The notes: generated from the letters alone by a model not told the origin. Shown: positions 1 through 9,967, counted from the first letter of the stretch. The stretch: 64,000 nt of DNA from Acidobacteriaceae bacterium (GCA_035944135.1 DASZBM010000010.1:620001-684000); one strand, 5' to 3'. Numbers and translations: made by a program.

Positions 1-2
1 TT

Positions 3-71
3 GTACAGCAGACGGAGACGGAACAAACGGCGCAGCAGGTCGTTGAGGTGATGAAGGTGCGCCATGCGTGA
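3..71 (+). CDS. 3' end of an unidentified upstream gene (partial)
   Basis: One frame is open from the left edge and ends at a TGA at 69-71. It gives 22 residues that are rich in Gln, Glu and Thr and end in VMKVRHA. The stop lies inside the start of the next gene (ATGCGTGA, 64-71), so the two overlap by 8 bases and are probably translationally coupled. Because the partner looks like a transporter membrane subunit, an ABC ATPase would be a natural identity, but nothing in these 22 residues shows that. Confidence 0.6.
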   Translation, partial: VQQTETEQTAQQVVEVMKVRHA

Positions 72-1725
72 AAGAACGATGCGCGAGCTGACACTGCACT
101 TCTTCCGTCGCCTTTTCGAGAACGATGTCGTGCAGAGTGGCGACGATATGGTCACGACTGTGGTGCGCGCATTGGCGGTAGTAGCCGCGCCGGGTTTGAT
201 GTTCGCTTTCTGGCTGCAGAATCAGTATCCGCAGCGCACACACTGGGGGAGGATTGAGGATGAGTACTTCTTCGTGATGTTCTCGTTCGTCGCGATGGCT
301 GGCGTCGCGATCTTTGAGTGGGAGATGCTCTTTCCCGATCATTTGGACTTCCTTGTGCTGACTCCTCTGCCTCTGCGGAGATGGCAGATGCCGGCAACGA
401 AGGCCGCGGCCCTCGTAATGTTCCTTGGCCTCTTTCTTGGCGCAGCTAACCTGTTCGGGCTCCTGATGCTTCCCGCGCTCACGAAGACGAACATCGGAAG
501 GCAGTTTGCGGCTCAGGCCACGGCGACGTTATCAGCGGGCATTTTCGGGGTGCTCGCTGTGATGTTGCTAGGCCGCGTGTTGGTTTCGGTCGTTCCCGCG
601 AGGCTGTTCCGCGGCATTTCGCTCATATTTCGGATGCTCACTGTAACCACTCTCGGTTTGTTGGTGATCCACTACGCGCGATTCGGAGATTCGATGCCGG
701 GACTACTGGCTGATGGTGGACAAAGGATGCGATGGTTTCCGACGTTCTGGTTCCTCGGTCTGTACCAGGCGATACAGTACGGAGGATCTGCGCCCGAGTT
801 TGCCCACTCAATGGCTCACCGCGCGGATACTGCGTTAGGCGTTGTCCTGCTGGGTGTGGTGGTCGTTTATCCAGTGGCATGGGATCGCATGCGAAGATTG
901 GCAGTTGAAGAACAAGTGAATCGAGGAGCAGGAAGCGGGCATTGGACACGTGCAGCGATCCATGCGATTGTTCGGCGCCCTGAAGAGCGCGCTGTGTTTC
1001 ACTTCATCGGAAAAACAATGACCCGGAACAGCCGGTATCACCTATATATGGCTGTTTACTTCGGGGCAGGCCTGGCGCTAGCTATCTCCTGTATCACGCA
1101 TGTCCGGACAGTTGGGGGAGTAGCGGAGCCAGGTCTGTCCGAGTTTGGGTTGCATGCCGTGATGCCGTTGCTTGTCTTTTGGGTGGTCGCGGGACTAAAG
1201 ATGGCATTCGCGTTCCCTCTGCAGCTTCACGCGAAGTGGATCTTCCGGACTACCGGCGCATCTTTGTCGAGGTGCGTCGCCGCGGCGAGCAAATGGGCTC
1301 TCGCGTGCGGACTCGCGGTCGTGATTTTAGTAGTAATCTTTCTCGCTTGTCTCCATTTGAGCGGTCGAGAACTGCTGGTGCAGACGGTGTTTGGCGTGTG
1401 CCTGTGTGCCGTATTGGTGGATGCATTTTTCTTCGCGCAGACCAGCGTGCCGTTCAGCCAGCCGCGCCATCCTGGAAGGACGAGTCTTCCGCTGGTGCTG
1501 ACGCTCTACCTCGGAATTTTGACGCCGTTCATCTTCGGAATGATTCTGCTGGAATTGAAAGTCGAGAAGAATCTGTTCCTGCTGATCGGGGTCGTTGGAT
1601 TGGTTCCTGTTGTGCACCAGCTATTACGGAAACTGCGTGACCGCGCTGTGCTCATCGAGGAGGAACGCGAGAATGCTGACGGAGAGTTCCAGCTACTTGG
1701 ACTCTGCGGCGACCTCACTGCCTGA
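64..1725 (+). CDS. Multi-pass membrane protein, possible ABC-2-type permease
   Basis: The 553-residue protein has a charged N-terminus and then many long hydrophobic stretches, roughly 10-12 by eye (for example around residues 33-52, 75-95, 115-140 and 155-175), and a charged C-terminal tail. I see no catalytic motif. The shape, and the 8-base coupling to an upstream gene, resemble the membrane subunits of two-gene ABC exporters. That role is an inference; no diagnostic motif is visible. It stops 104 bases before the rhamnosidase gene on the same strand, but the two need not share an operon. An alternative is an uncharacterised integral membrane protein of unknown role. Confidence 0.6.
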   Translation: MRERTMRELTLHFFRRLFENDVVQSGDDMVTTVVRALAVVAAPGLMFAFWLQNQYPQRTHWGRIEDEYFFVMFSFVAMAGVAIFEWEMLFPDHLDFLVLTPLPLRRWQMPATKAAALVMFLGLFLGAANLFGLLMLPALTKTNIGRQFAAQATATLSAGIFGVLAVMLLGRVLVSVVPARLFRGISLIFRMLTVTTLGLLVIHYARFGDSMPGLLADGGQRMRWFPTFWFLGLYQAIQYGGSAPEFAHSMAHRADTALGVVLLGVVVVYPVAWDRMRRLAVEEQVNRGAGSGHWTRAAIHAIVRRPEERAVFHFIGKTMTRNSRYHLYMAVYFGAGLALAISCITHVRTVGGVAEPGLSEFGLHAVMPLLVFWVVAGLKMAFAFPLQLHAKWIFRTTGASLSRCVAAASKWALACGLAVVILVVIFLACLHLSGRELLVQTVFGVCLCAVLVDAFFFAQTSVPFSQPRHPGRTSLPLVLTLYLGILTPFIFGMILLELKVEKNLFLLIGVVGLVPVVHQLLRKLRDRAVLIEEERENADGEFQLLGLCGDLTA

Positions 1726-1829
1726 GAGAAAGTTTGAGCGCCCAACAGAGATGCGACAAAAAGAGCAGAGAGACTGCGGTAGCATTCACCGCGACACCAT
1801 ATCAGAGAGCAGGATAGTTTGTTAGCAGG

Positions 1830-3896
1830 ATGAGAGCTCAGGGAAAGCGGTGGTTGTGCTTCTGTGTGGCTTTGGTCGGATGGGGATGCGGAACTGCGCG
1901 ATCGTTTGGGGAGACCACAACATGGAACGCTGAGTGGATCCAGGCCCCGTGGAGCACGGTGAGAGACGGGGCTGAGGCTGACGAAACAATTGCAACGGAT
2001 GCTCAGTGGAAGGTGGACCGCGGACCGGTATTGTTTGACTCCACGTACGGTGGGGAAGACTACGACGCGAGACGAGAGCAGAAGGGATGGAATCTGCCGG
2101 GTTTTGACGACACGGCGTGGACGGCGGCCGAAGTGGTGGCCGGACCTGGAGGGGAATTGATTCCGGCGATCGCCCCTAAGGTCGGGCAACATGAACGATA
2201 TGTGCCAGTGAAGCAGACGAACGTTGGTGATGGCCGCGTGGTCTATGATCTTGGGCAGAATTTTGCAGGGGTCGTCCAGGTGAAGGTTAAGGGGTCAGCG
2301 GGAGCAATTCTGCGGCTGACCCCAGGGGAGCTGTTGAACGCGAATGGCACGGTGAGTCAGGCGACTTTTCACGGCCCAATGTGGTGGAGCTATACGTTGC
2401 GCGGCGATGCGGCGGGTGAGACATGGGAGCCGTCGTTTGGCTACGGAGGGTTTCGCTATGTACAGGCAGAGTGGACGCCTGGCCCCGGAATGATTGCTGC
2501 CAAACTGAGGACGATAGTGCCGAAGGGTCGGTTGCTAAGTCTCGTAGGAATTGCGGAGCACTCGGATGCGTCGGTAGTAGGGAGCTTTGCGAGCTCAAGC
2601 GAAATGCTGAACCGGATTCACAAGCTGATCGTGGAGGCGATGCACAACAACGAGGTAAGCATACTAACGGATTGTCCGCATCGGGAGAAGCTGGGATGGC
2701 TAGAGCAGACGCATCTGCAGGCGCCAGGCCTGATGTTCAACAACGACATGAGAGAGATCTTCGCGGCGCTGGACCGCAATATGTCGGATGAACAGTTGGC
2801 GGATGGGATTGTGCCGACGATTGCGCCGCAATATACGCACTTCGGTCCAAAGAATGCCGTCTTCGATGATTCGCCGGAGTGGGGATCGGCAAGTGTGCTG
2901 GAGCCGTGGCGGGCGTACCGGTTTTACGGTGACAGGGCGCAGTTAGAACGAGATTATCCGATGATGCGGCGCTACTTGGTGGCGCTTCAGAGCAAGGTTG
3001 TGGATGGAATTGTGGCGTATGGATTGGGCGACTGGTACGACATTGGGCCGGGGTCACCAGGATTTGAGAAGAATACTTCGTTGGGTGTCACTGGGACGTT
3101 GATGCTTTATGAAGACGCCATTGCTATGAGTCACGTTGCGAAGTTGTTGGAGCGCACGGAGGACGCGGCGAGCTATGAGTCTCTGGCGAAGAGTACGGCA
3201 GATGCGTTCAACAGGCGGTTCTGGAACGCGGAGCATGGATGGTATGACACCGGCAGCCAGACCGCGAATGCGATGCCCTTGGCCCTGGGGGCCGTGCCGA
3301 CCGAGAGACGAGCAGCGGTGCTTCAACACGTTGTGGATGATATCCATGCGCACCAGGACCACGTGACCGCAGGTGAGATTGGCTATCCGTACCTGCTAAG
3401 GGCACTCGCCGAAGGCGGCCGCGACGATGTGATTCTAGCCATCATGTTGCGCAAAGATCCGCCGAGTTACGGATCGCAGCTTGAGGCGGGAGCTACGGCT
3501 TTGACCGAAGCGTGGGACGCGAATCCCCATTCAAGCCAGGACCACTTCATGCTGGGCAGCGCGGAAGAGTGGTTTTATCGCAGGTTGGGCGGGATGGACA
3601 TTGATCTGTCACGTGAGAACGAGGTTGAGCGGTTGACGGTGCGGCCGGTTGCGGTGAAAGGAGTCGACTGGGTGAGGTGCGGGTACGATTCTGCGCTGGG
3701 CAAAGTGGAGAGCGATTGGAGGCGTGCGAGTGGGAAGGTGCTGTACAGCGTGACTGTGCCGAAGCGAGCGACCGTCGTGCTGCCGGCAGGCGCGATTGCG
3801 GAGAGCAAACACGTTGTATCGTTGCGCTCGCGCGGAAACCAGGCGGTGTTTGAAGTGGCACGGGGGACGTGGAAGTTCAGCGCGTCTTCTAATTAG
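1830..3896 (+). CDS. Alpha-L-rhamnosidase, GH78, with an apparent internal deletion
   Basis: GH78 enzymes remove terminal alpha-L-rhamnose from plant glycosides and pectic side chains. The 688-residue protein has a signal peptide (residues 1-27). It then has the family blocks STYGGEDYDAR, YDLGQNFAGV and GPMWWSYTLRG, the catalytic-domain motif DCPHREKLGWLEQ (Asp281, Glu286) and a late Glu560 in TEAWD that matches the second catalytic Glu. GH78 proteins of this type usually carry an extra module of about 110 residues between the first tryptophan-rich block (NAEWIQAPW) and the ATDAQWK block. Here the two blocks are almost adjacent around residues 40-60, so an in-frame loss near base 1985 is likely. 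The catalytic residues are intact, so activity is possible, but stability or specificity may be altered. Confidence 0.88.
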   Translation: MRAQGKRWLCFCVALVGWGCGTARSFGETTTWNAEWIQAPWSTVRDGAEADETIATDAQWKVDRGPVLFDSTYGGEDYDARREQKGWNLPGFDDTAWTAAEVVAGPGGELIPAIAPKVGQHERYVPVKQTNVGDGRVVYDLGQNFAGVVQVKVKGSAGAILRLTPGELLNANGTVSQATFHGPMWWSYTLRGDAAGETWEPSFGYGGFRYVQAEWTPGPGMIAAKLRTIVPKGRLLSLVGIAEHSDASVVGSFASSSEMLNRIHKLIVEAMHNNEVSILTDCPHREKLGWLEQTHLQAPGLMFNNDMREIFAALDRNMSDEQLADGIVPTIAPQYTHFGPKNAVFDDSPEWGSASVLEPWRAYRFYGDRAQLERDYPMMRRYLVALQSKVVDGIVAYGLGDWYDIGPGSPGFEKNTSLGVTGTLMLYEDAIAMSHVAKLLERTEDAASYESLAKSTADAFNRRFWNAEHGWYDTGSQTANAMPLALGAVPTERRAAVLQHVVDDIHAHQDHVTAGEIGYPYLLRALAEGGRDDVILAIMLRKDPPSYGSQLEAGATALTEAWDANPHSSQDHFMLGSAEEWFYRRLGGMDIDLSRENEVERLTVRPVAVKGVDWVRCGYDSALGKVESDWRRASGKVLYSVTVPKRATVVLPAGAIAESKHVVSLRSRGNQAVFEVARGTWKFSASSN

Positions 3897-4065
3897 CTGC
3901 CTGCTGAGGTTTGGATCGAGCTACAGCAAGGCCTCGGATTTCCCGAGACAGCAAAGTAGAAGTGATAAAGCGCACCTTCGTGATAGATGAGAGATCGCTT
4001 TCGGTGAAGTGATCCAGTTCCTTCCGAGAAGCGCGTCTACACGGACGTGTTGCGAGGTGGCAAGC

Positions 4066-6870
4066 TTATCTCCGGTGACTATTAAGTCGCCCAAGTGCGC
4101 CTTTCAGCTCCTCAAGTTTTTGACCGGCTTCGGCGAGCTTGCCTTCAGCAGTAAGGCGCTGGTAGTCGTCGAAGTCTTTGCTGGCTTCTGCGATGAGCGC
4201 ATCGGTGTCGGTTGCAGGAGCTGCTGCTGCCGTGGACGGTGGGGCTGGGGTGGCTTCAGTCGGGTTCAGTGATGAAACTTCGCCGCCGAATAGCGACCTG
4301 AGCGCCGCCTCAAAGGTTGTGCCGTATGCCAATTTGTCCTGCAAGGCGAGCACGACAAGCCGCAGTTCAGGCATGGGACTCTGCTTGGCCTGAAGATAGA
4401 TTGGCTCTGCATAGAGCAGTGCGCGTCCGGATGGAATGACGAGCAGGCTTCCTCGCAGGACGTGTGAGCCCTGCTGATTCCAGAGCGTCAATTGACCAGA
4501 GAGCTGCGCGTTCTGATCGATGCGCGCTTCAATTTGTTGCGGTCCGTCGATGAGTCTCGTCTTGGGGAAGTCGTAGACAACTGCCGTTCCGTAGTTTGCG
4601 CCGTCGCATCGGCCGGCGATCCATCCGATCAGGTTGTTCCGGTTCGATGGAGTGAACGGCAGTATCTCGACGAACTCTTCGCTGGTGCCTCCAGGTAGTT
4701 TCATCAAGACAAAGTTCGGCTGCATCGGCTGGACAGCCTGGTTACCTTCGCTGTCGGTCGTCGTTTCGGTGGCAACGGTCCATAGGTCTTCGCGATTAAA
4801 GAAGACCTCCGGATTGGTCATGTGGTAGAGACCATAGACTTCCGATTGCAGCGTGAACAGTGCCTCCGGATAGCGGACATGCCTGCGAAGATCCGCCGGC
4901 ATTGCAGATGCGTCCTTGAAGAGGGTCGGAAAGATGCGGCGATAGGTTGCAAGGACCGGGTCTTCGCTGTCGAAGACGTAGAACGTTACGGTGCCGTTGT
5001 AGGCGTCGACAACAGCTTTGACGCTGTTCCGCAGGTAGTTCACGGAGTTGTCGCCAAGACCGTAGTGGGTCGAATAGGGATAACTGTCCGAGGTCGTGTA
5101 GGCATCCATGATCCAGGAAAGCCGGCCATCGTCACCGACGACGATGTAAGGATCCTGATCAAAGGTAAGGAATGGCGCGAGCCTGGCCACCCGTTGGCGA
5201 ATGTTGCGCCAGAGAAGCATGTGGCTCTGCGGGTTGACGTCATCGCTGAAGGGCAGCGTTGCGACATCGTTTCGGGCAATGGCGAGCAGCAGACGTCGCG
5301 CGAAGCCTCCCATTACGATCCCGCCGGTGCCCTGGTAGGACGTAAGCGTATTGTTCTGGCCTTGCGGATAGTCGAATTCCTGCTGCCTGGTCTTGACGTA
5401 AACATCGGTGTCGGTGAGTTCGCCGAAGTAGATTTCGGGGCGAGTCACCTTCAGACCAGGGATGGTGCTCTGGACGGGCATGTTGCTCAGCAGGAGATTG
5501 GGCAGACCTTCGGGCGTGAAGCCGTTGACCGGGTTCATCGTCACGCCGTAACCGTGGGTGTAGATCAGCTTTTCGTTGATCCAGTTGCGGCTGCTCTCCG
5601 GGAGTCTGTCGACGTTCAGCTCGCGGGCGGCGAGCATCACCTCGCGAGTTGTGCCGTTGAGGTTATAGCGATCGATGTCGATGTCCGGAAAGTCGTAATA
5701 GGTGCGAATTTCCTGGATCTGGCGCAGCGTGTCCTGCAGCGCGTGCCAATCCCAGAGCCGCACGTTTTGAAGTGTCGACTGATTGTTCGCTGCATCGACC
5801 GCATCAGGAGTGGTCTCGGCGGGAAACTCACTTTGCGAGAAGCGGTCGAGTCCATAGGCGTGGCGAGTCGCATCGATGTTGTGGGCAATATAAGGTTCTT
5901 CGCGATCCAGCTGATTCGGGTTCACGATGAAGCTGCCGACGTACCATCCGATGATCCCGACCATGATGTAGCACACTATGGCCGGAGCAACTGCAATCAG
6001 AATCCAACGTCCCCGCGATTCACGCGCCGCGTTGAACGCAGCGATTGCGGCGCCTAACAACAGAGCGGCGCAGATAACGAGCGCGCCGGGAATCGATATA
6101 TGCGCGTCGGTGTAGTTCACCCCATCGAAGATCGTGTGATGTTCGAGCAGCGTTTGGTAGCGATCTACAAAGGTAGTCATCGCCAGCACGAGCATCAGAA
6201 AGGCAACGGTGATGGAAAGCCCGCGCCAAGGCGCCGGGCCATAGCTGAGTTTGCGTTTTTCGAGGGTGCGCGAGCCACTGGTGATGAAGAGAAACAGGAC
6301 GGCGACGGCGCAGGTCGCAATTGCGAGCGTCAAGAGCCAGTTGTTGATGATTTGCCACGCAGGCAGGGTGAACAGGAAGAAGTTGAGAGGTTTGGCGAAG
6401 ATGGCGTCGGTTGCGCTGCCCGTGGAGTGCGGCGCGTACCAGAAGAGTGCCAGTGCCGGCCATTCGCCGACCATGGTTAAACCGGCTATCAGCGCGAAGA
6501 CGATCGAAACCGCTAATGAAATGTAGCGTAGCGCGGGCTCGACAGAGAACCGGACCGGTTCCCCTCCGATGATGATGGCGTGAGCCGCGGGCAGATTGCC
6601 TTCGTGAGACCGCCTGATGCCCCAAAGGGCCAGATAGAGAACTGCAAATGTGACCAGGCTGGCGACGGCAAAGATGATTACCTGAAGCCAGATCGTGGTC
6701 CAGAAGACGGAGCCGTAACCAAGTGACCTGAACCAGAGAAGGTCGACCCAATTGGATAACGCGATTCGCCCGAGAATGAAGGCGACGAAGAGCAGGACCG
6801 CAACGAGAAGCAGCTTACGACGCCTTCTTCTCCATTCCGGCGCCATCGCCGGATCGATGATCGTCTGCAA
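4066..6870 (-). CDS. UPF0182 family integral membrane protein
   Basis: The 934-residue protein has a basic N-terminus (WRRRRRK) and about seven membrane segments in the first 300 residues. A very large exported domain follows, with the family's recognisable NYTDAH, YIAHNIDATRHAYGL, THGYGV and GLPNLLLSNMP stretches. UPF0182 (COG1615) is widespread in Acidobacteriota, cyanobacteria and actinobacteria and has no established function. The C-terminus ends in an Ala/Pro/Thr-rich linker and a short charged helix (about residues 865-934). It lies downstream of the mannose-6-phosphate isomerase operon on the same strand after a 208-base gap, so it may have its own promoter. It is convergent with the rhamnosidase gene. 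Confidence 0.88.
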   Translation of the reverse strand: MQTIIDPAMAPEWRRRRRKLLLVAVLLFVAFILGRIALSNWVDLLWFRSLGYGSVFWTTIWLQVIIFAVASLVTFAVLYLALWGIRRSHEGNLPAAHAIIIGGEPVRFSVEPALRYISLAVSIVFALIAGLTMVGEWPALALFWYAPHSTGSATDAIFAKPLNFFLFTLPAWQIINNWLLTLAIATCAVAVLFLFITSGSRTLEKRKLSYGPAPWRGLSITVAFLMLVLAMTTFVDRYQTLLEHHTIFDGVNYTDAHISIPGALVICAALLLGAAIAAFNAARESRGRWILIAVAPAIVCYIMVGIIGWYVGSFIVNPNQLDREEPYIAHNIDATRHAYGLDRFSQSEFPAETTPDAVDAANNQSTLQNVRLWDWHALQDTLRQIQEIRTYYDFPDIDIDRYNLNGTTREVMLAARELNVDRLPESSRNWINEKLIYTHGYGVTMNPVNGFTPEGLPNLLLSNMPVQSTIPGLKVTRPEIYFGELTDTDVYVKTRQQEFDYPQGQNNTLTSYQGTGGIVMGGFARRLLLAIARNDVATLPFSDDVNPQSHMLLWRNIRQRVARLAPFLTFDQDPYIVVGDDGRLSWIMDAYTTSDSYPYSTHYGLGDNSVNYLRNSVKAVVDAYNGTVTFYVFDSEDPVLATYRRIFPTLFKDASAMPADLRRHVRYPEALFTLQSEVYGLYHMTNPEVFFNREDLWTVATETTTDSEGNQAVQPMQPNFVLMKLPGGTSEEFVEILPFTPSNRNNLIGWIAGRCDGANYGTAVVYDFPKTRLIDGPQQIEARIDQNAQLSGQLTLWNQQGSHVLRGSLLVIPSGRALLYAEPIYLQAKQSPMPELRLVVLALQDKLAYGTTFEAALRSLFGGEVSSLNPTEATPAPPSTAAAAPATDTDALIAEASKDFDDYQRLTAEGKLAEAGQKLEELKGALGRLNSHRR

Positions 6871-7078
6871 TCTTCGCCTCCCCGTTCAGTGAGTCTCGTT
6901 GACAACCGAAATTGTAGGGTTTTTTGGGCGGGAGTGCTGGATGATTCGAGAGGGAGTATGGCTCGGAGCAAGGATGGCACGCGCAGTCGTGGCAGGGCCA
7001 CGTCCAATCGCGCTGTCCTGGTTGATGACTACGACGAAGCGGTCTCTAGTGATCGGGAATTATGGTCCGCCCTACGAT

Positions 7079-8227
7079 TCATCGCGTCATGCTAGCCGTC
7101 AGGGGCGTTCTGACAACCTGTGGGTGGTAGATGTCGCGATGAGTCGGCAATTCGGAGACATCCATGGTGTTGCAAACATACGTGAAGACCAGATCAGAGC
7201 CGGTCTCCAATTCAGGATGTTCTTTGCCGGCATAGCAGAAGACATTCTTGTCACGTGTCGGACCAGGCTGCATCTCAGGAATCTCGTAGATTACTTCGCC
7301 TTCCATCCAGGGGCCTGTGAGATCAGGTGCTGTTCTCAGAATAATTTTGTTCGAAAACAATGCTGGATCCACCATGACAGCCAGCCACTTCTTGAGCGTT
7401 GGATGATAGCGAACCGATAGCTCCGTGCTGCCATGTTGCATAATGACTTTCGCTTTGGCCGGATCGAAGCCGCGCTTCCAGACCCCATCCGTTGCGAAGT
7501 ACTGGAGGTTAGCTGACGGTTCTGAAAGTCTTTCGAGTGGAATGCGAGTCACGAGCAGCGGGCGAGTACCTGTCTCGTAGAGCGCAAAAAGATAGACGTA
7601 TCCGGCATTTACTACGGCGGAGGCTGACGGGTAGGCCCGAACGCCATCAGGTACCAGCTTATGAATTGTGACCTGCCAGTGCTGAGGATCCCGCTCGAGA
7701 TGGCTCACCTGTGCGAGATCAGAGCCGCATGTCTCGAAATCGAATCCCGCGGGCGCTGGCTTGGAGGTGTGCCGAATGCAAAGCAGCGTTACCCAGAGAT
7801 CGCCGTTCGCGTAGAAGCCGTCCATGGCCCAGTACCAGTGAGTAGGATCCGCAGGAGAAAAGTAACTCTGCGCATTAGCCGAGGCATCGTGCTTCACGAC
7901 GTACTGCAGGTGCCATTGGCCATCTTTGCACGTTGAGATGCCAAGTGAGTTATGCACCATCTGCGGAGTCTGGCCGACGACGCGGCGCTCCGCACCATAC
8001 AGCGTGTCTCCAAAGATCCAAACATCTCGTCCATCCGGGAGAGGCACGGAATATGCCGCATCGGCTCCCTGCCAAGCGAGAGGCTTCCCCGATTCCAATG
8101 GAAATGTAGCGTCGCATTGAGAGGCTCGCATCGATCCAACGGCGATCATGAAGAGAAACGCCATCATGATCCCTCCCAGATGGATCGATCGACGAAGCGG
8201 AATTGTCAGTGCTGTGCTAGGAATCAT
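7079..8227 (-). CDS. Secreted DUF4185-like beta-propeller protein
   Basis: The frame can be read from 8278, but the start at 8227 is preferred. Its ATG overlaps the stop of the preceding gene as ATGA (8224-8227), and it begins a good signal peptide (basic residues, then a hydrophobic run ending near residue 35). The 382-residue product repeats short beta-rich units, including VPLPDGRDVWIFGDTLYG, YWAMDGFYANGDLWVTLL and YVYLFALYE. These recall DUF4185 and the five-bladed propellers of GH43/GH32-type proteins. No catalytic triad can be assigned with confidence. Coupling to a mannose-6-phosphate isomerase and a sugar kinase suggests a role in handling a mannose- or fructose-containing glycan outside the cytoplasm, which is inference from context. 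Confidence 0.6.
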   Translation of the reverse strand: MIPSTALTIPLRRSIHLGGIMMAFLFMIAVGSMRASQCDATFPLESGKPLAWQGADAAYSVPLPDGRDVWIFGDTLYGAERRVVGQTPQMVHNSLGISTCKDGQWHLQYVVKHDASANAQSYFSPADPTHWYWAMDGFYANGDLWVTLLCIRHTSKPAPAGFDFETCGSDLAQVSHLERDPQHWQVTIHKLVPDGVRAYPSASAVVNAGYVYLFALYETGTRPLLVTRIPLERLSEPSANLQYFATDGVWKRGFDPAKAKVIMQHGSTELSVRYHPTLKKWLAVMVDPALFSNKIILRTAPDLTGPWMEGEVIYEIPEMQPGPTRDKNVFCYAGKEHPELETGSDLVFTYVCNTMDVSELPTHRDIYHPQVVRTPLTASMTR

Positions 8228-9966
8228 GCGGTCGATGCCTCTGCCTGATCGCGAACATAGGCGAGCATCGTACCGCATTCTTTTCCTACAGAACGTCCAT
8301 GCGGGCGGATTGTGTACGCGCCAACCGTTGCCGGCACGATGAATGTTTCAGCATAGTGCACAACGAACGGATCGAACGCTTCCGTAGGGCTCTCGACGAT
8401 CGCTTCCTCGCCTTCCACCAGATTCAACACGTGCACGGTGCCACGCGTGCTGTGGGGAACGGTCCCAGTGAACCAATGGCGCCGTGTCTCAATGAATTCC
8501 AATTCATGCAAACCGGTTCGTTCCTCGCGCCATCCGTCGCCGGAGGCGACCGGAACAAATTGGTTGACCAGGTTCGTCCGCGCCCACTCGGTTGTCCGAT
8601 CCCATTGGATGTTGCGGGCGCCATGCTCAAGGTGGATGGGTCTGGGATACCCGTCTAGGCCCACGCGTCCCCAGTCCCACAACTTGAACGTGAAGATATA
8701 GGGTGTCGCGCTGATTTCCAGCACCATAGATCCCTTCCCGCTGCAATGCACCGTGCCGGCGGGAATCAGAAAATGATCGTGTTTGCGGGCAGGGAATTGA
8801 TTGACGTACTTCTCCGCTGGAAAATCGAAATCGCCTTGCTGCGCCCGATCAAGATCAGAGAGCATGCGCGATGGATCGATGCCATTCTTCAGGCCCAGGT
8901 AAACCGTCGCGCCCTCCTCGGCGTCGAGCAGGTAATAGCTCTCGTCCTGGGTGTACACCATGCCGAAGTGCTCGCGGATATATCCCGTAAGTGGGTGGAC
9001 CTGCAGCGAAAGATTGCCGCCGCCCATCGTATCCAGAAAGTCGAAGCGAATAGGGAACTCCGCGCCGAAGCGTTTATAGATGGCTTCACCCAAGAGTTCC
9101 TTCGGGTGCTGCAATACAAGATCGAGCGCAGGGACTTCGACCCGCTGATCACCGAAGCCAAGCAGAAGGCTGTTCTCTTCGGGTACGCAATCGAAACACC
9201 ACGCATGATTGGGCGCGCCGTCGTCGGGAAGGTCGCACACCCGTTCCATCCAATGTCCGCCCCATGGTCCCGGGTCGAAGAACGGAACAACCCGGAACGG
9301 ACGCGTGACAGCAGTGCTCATGCCTTTACGGAACGCGTCGCCGGAGATCATCTTCGGTGCATTGGGGGTATTGGTATCGAGGAGAAAGTCTAATTCTGGT
9401 AGCAACTCGGCCTTGGTGCGGTCTGCGGCACGCCAATCCAGGAAGAAGGCGCGCTTGTACTTCAGAGAGGGACGCTCACTAAAGTTATCCAATCCAAAGT
9501 TAGCAATCAGGTTTTTTCGTTGCCGCCTCTGCAACTCCCACCTTGCCATGTCCGCGTAGATCAGAACGGAAGGTTCCGGGGCGACCAAAGTCGCTCCAGT
9601 GCCGATAACAATTACCTTGCCCGAGCTGGATGCATCACTCTTCAACCTCGTTAGCGCGTCATGATCGAAGAAGTCCGCAAGAGTCGTCTCGCTCATCTGA
9701 CCAAACACCGGATCTTCGGTGAGCTGTTTCATGAAGCGTTCTTCGGTGACCTCTTTCGGCAGAAGAGCGTCGTCGGCGAGGACAACTCGCCAGCCATGCA
9801 TATGCTGCGAGATCGCTTGCACAATCTCCTGAACGAACACACCGGGGTAGCACTCAATGCAGATGCTGGAATCCTGGCGCTCTCGGAGGGAGCTTGCAAT
9901 CGCTTCCCATCCGACCAGGCACGCACTTTCGGGTGCAACATTGATAAAAGGAGCTTTGTCGTACAT
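8224..9966 (-). CDS. Class I mannose-6-phosphate isomerase with a degenerate kinase-like N-terminal domain
   Basis: The chosen ATG at 9966 begins 1 base after the stop of the ROK kinase; longer reading would run into that gene. The product is 580 residues, against about 300-400 for ordinary type I isomerases. Residues about 240-580 hold the cupin isomerase: the metal-site motif LQVHP (Gln322, His324), then HDHFLIPAGTVH (His407). It should interconvert mannose-6-phosphate and fructose-6-phosphate. Residues 1-200 form a separate domain. Its ending (IGTGATLV, then YADMARWELQRRQR) looks like the lid end of uridine-kinase-like proteins, but the P-loop position reads ECYPGVFVQE and lacks GKS/T. I therefore expect no phosphate transfer there; a regulatory or sugar-phosphate sensing role is a guess. 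Confidence 0.8.
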   Translation of the reverse strand: MYDKAPFINVAPESACLVGWEAIASSLRERQDSSICIECYPGVFVQEIVQAISQHMHGWRVVLADDALLPKEVTEERFMKQLTEDPVFGQMSETTLADFFDHDALTRLKSDASSSGKVIVIGTGATLVAPEPSVLIYADMARWELQRRQRKNLIANFGLDNFSERPSLKYKRAFFLDWRAADRTKAELLPELDFLLDTNTPNAPKMISGDAFRKGMSTAVTRPFRVVPFFDPGPWGGHWMERVCDLPDDGAPNHAWCFDCVPEENSLLLGFGDQRVEVPALDLVLQHPKELLGEAIYKRFGAEFPIRFDFLDTMGGGNLSLQVHPLTGYIREHFGMVYTQDESYYLLDAEEGATVYLGLKNGIDPSRMLSDLDRAQQGDFDFPAEKYVNQFPARKHDHFLIPAGTVHCSGKGSMVLEISATPYIFTFKLWDWGRVGLDGYPRPIHLEHGARNIQWDRTTEWARTNLVNQFVPVASGDGWREERTGLHELEFIETRRHWFTGTVPHSTRGTVHVLNLVEGEEAIVESPTEAFDPFVVHYAETFIVPATVGAYTIRPHGRSVGKECGTMLAYVRDQAEASTA

Positions 9967-9967
9967 C

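Noticed and set aside
1506-2192. 228-codon minus-strand frame across the permease/GH78 junction
   Set aside because: It is antisense to two supported genes and rich in Ser/Arg/Pro, typical of shadow frames.
4822-6057. 411-codon open frame on the plus strand inside the UPF0182 gene
   Set aside because: It is antisense to a clearly conserved protein, has no recognisable family features and no ribosome-binding site; it reflects GC-rich codon structure.
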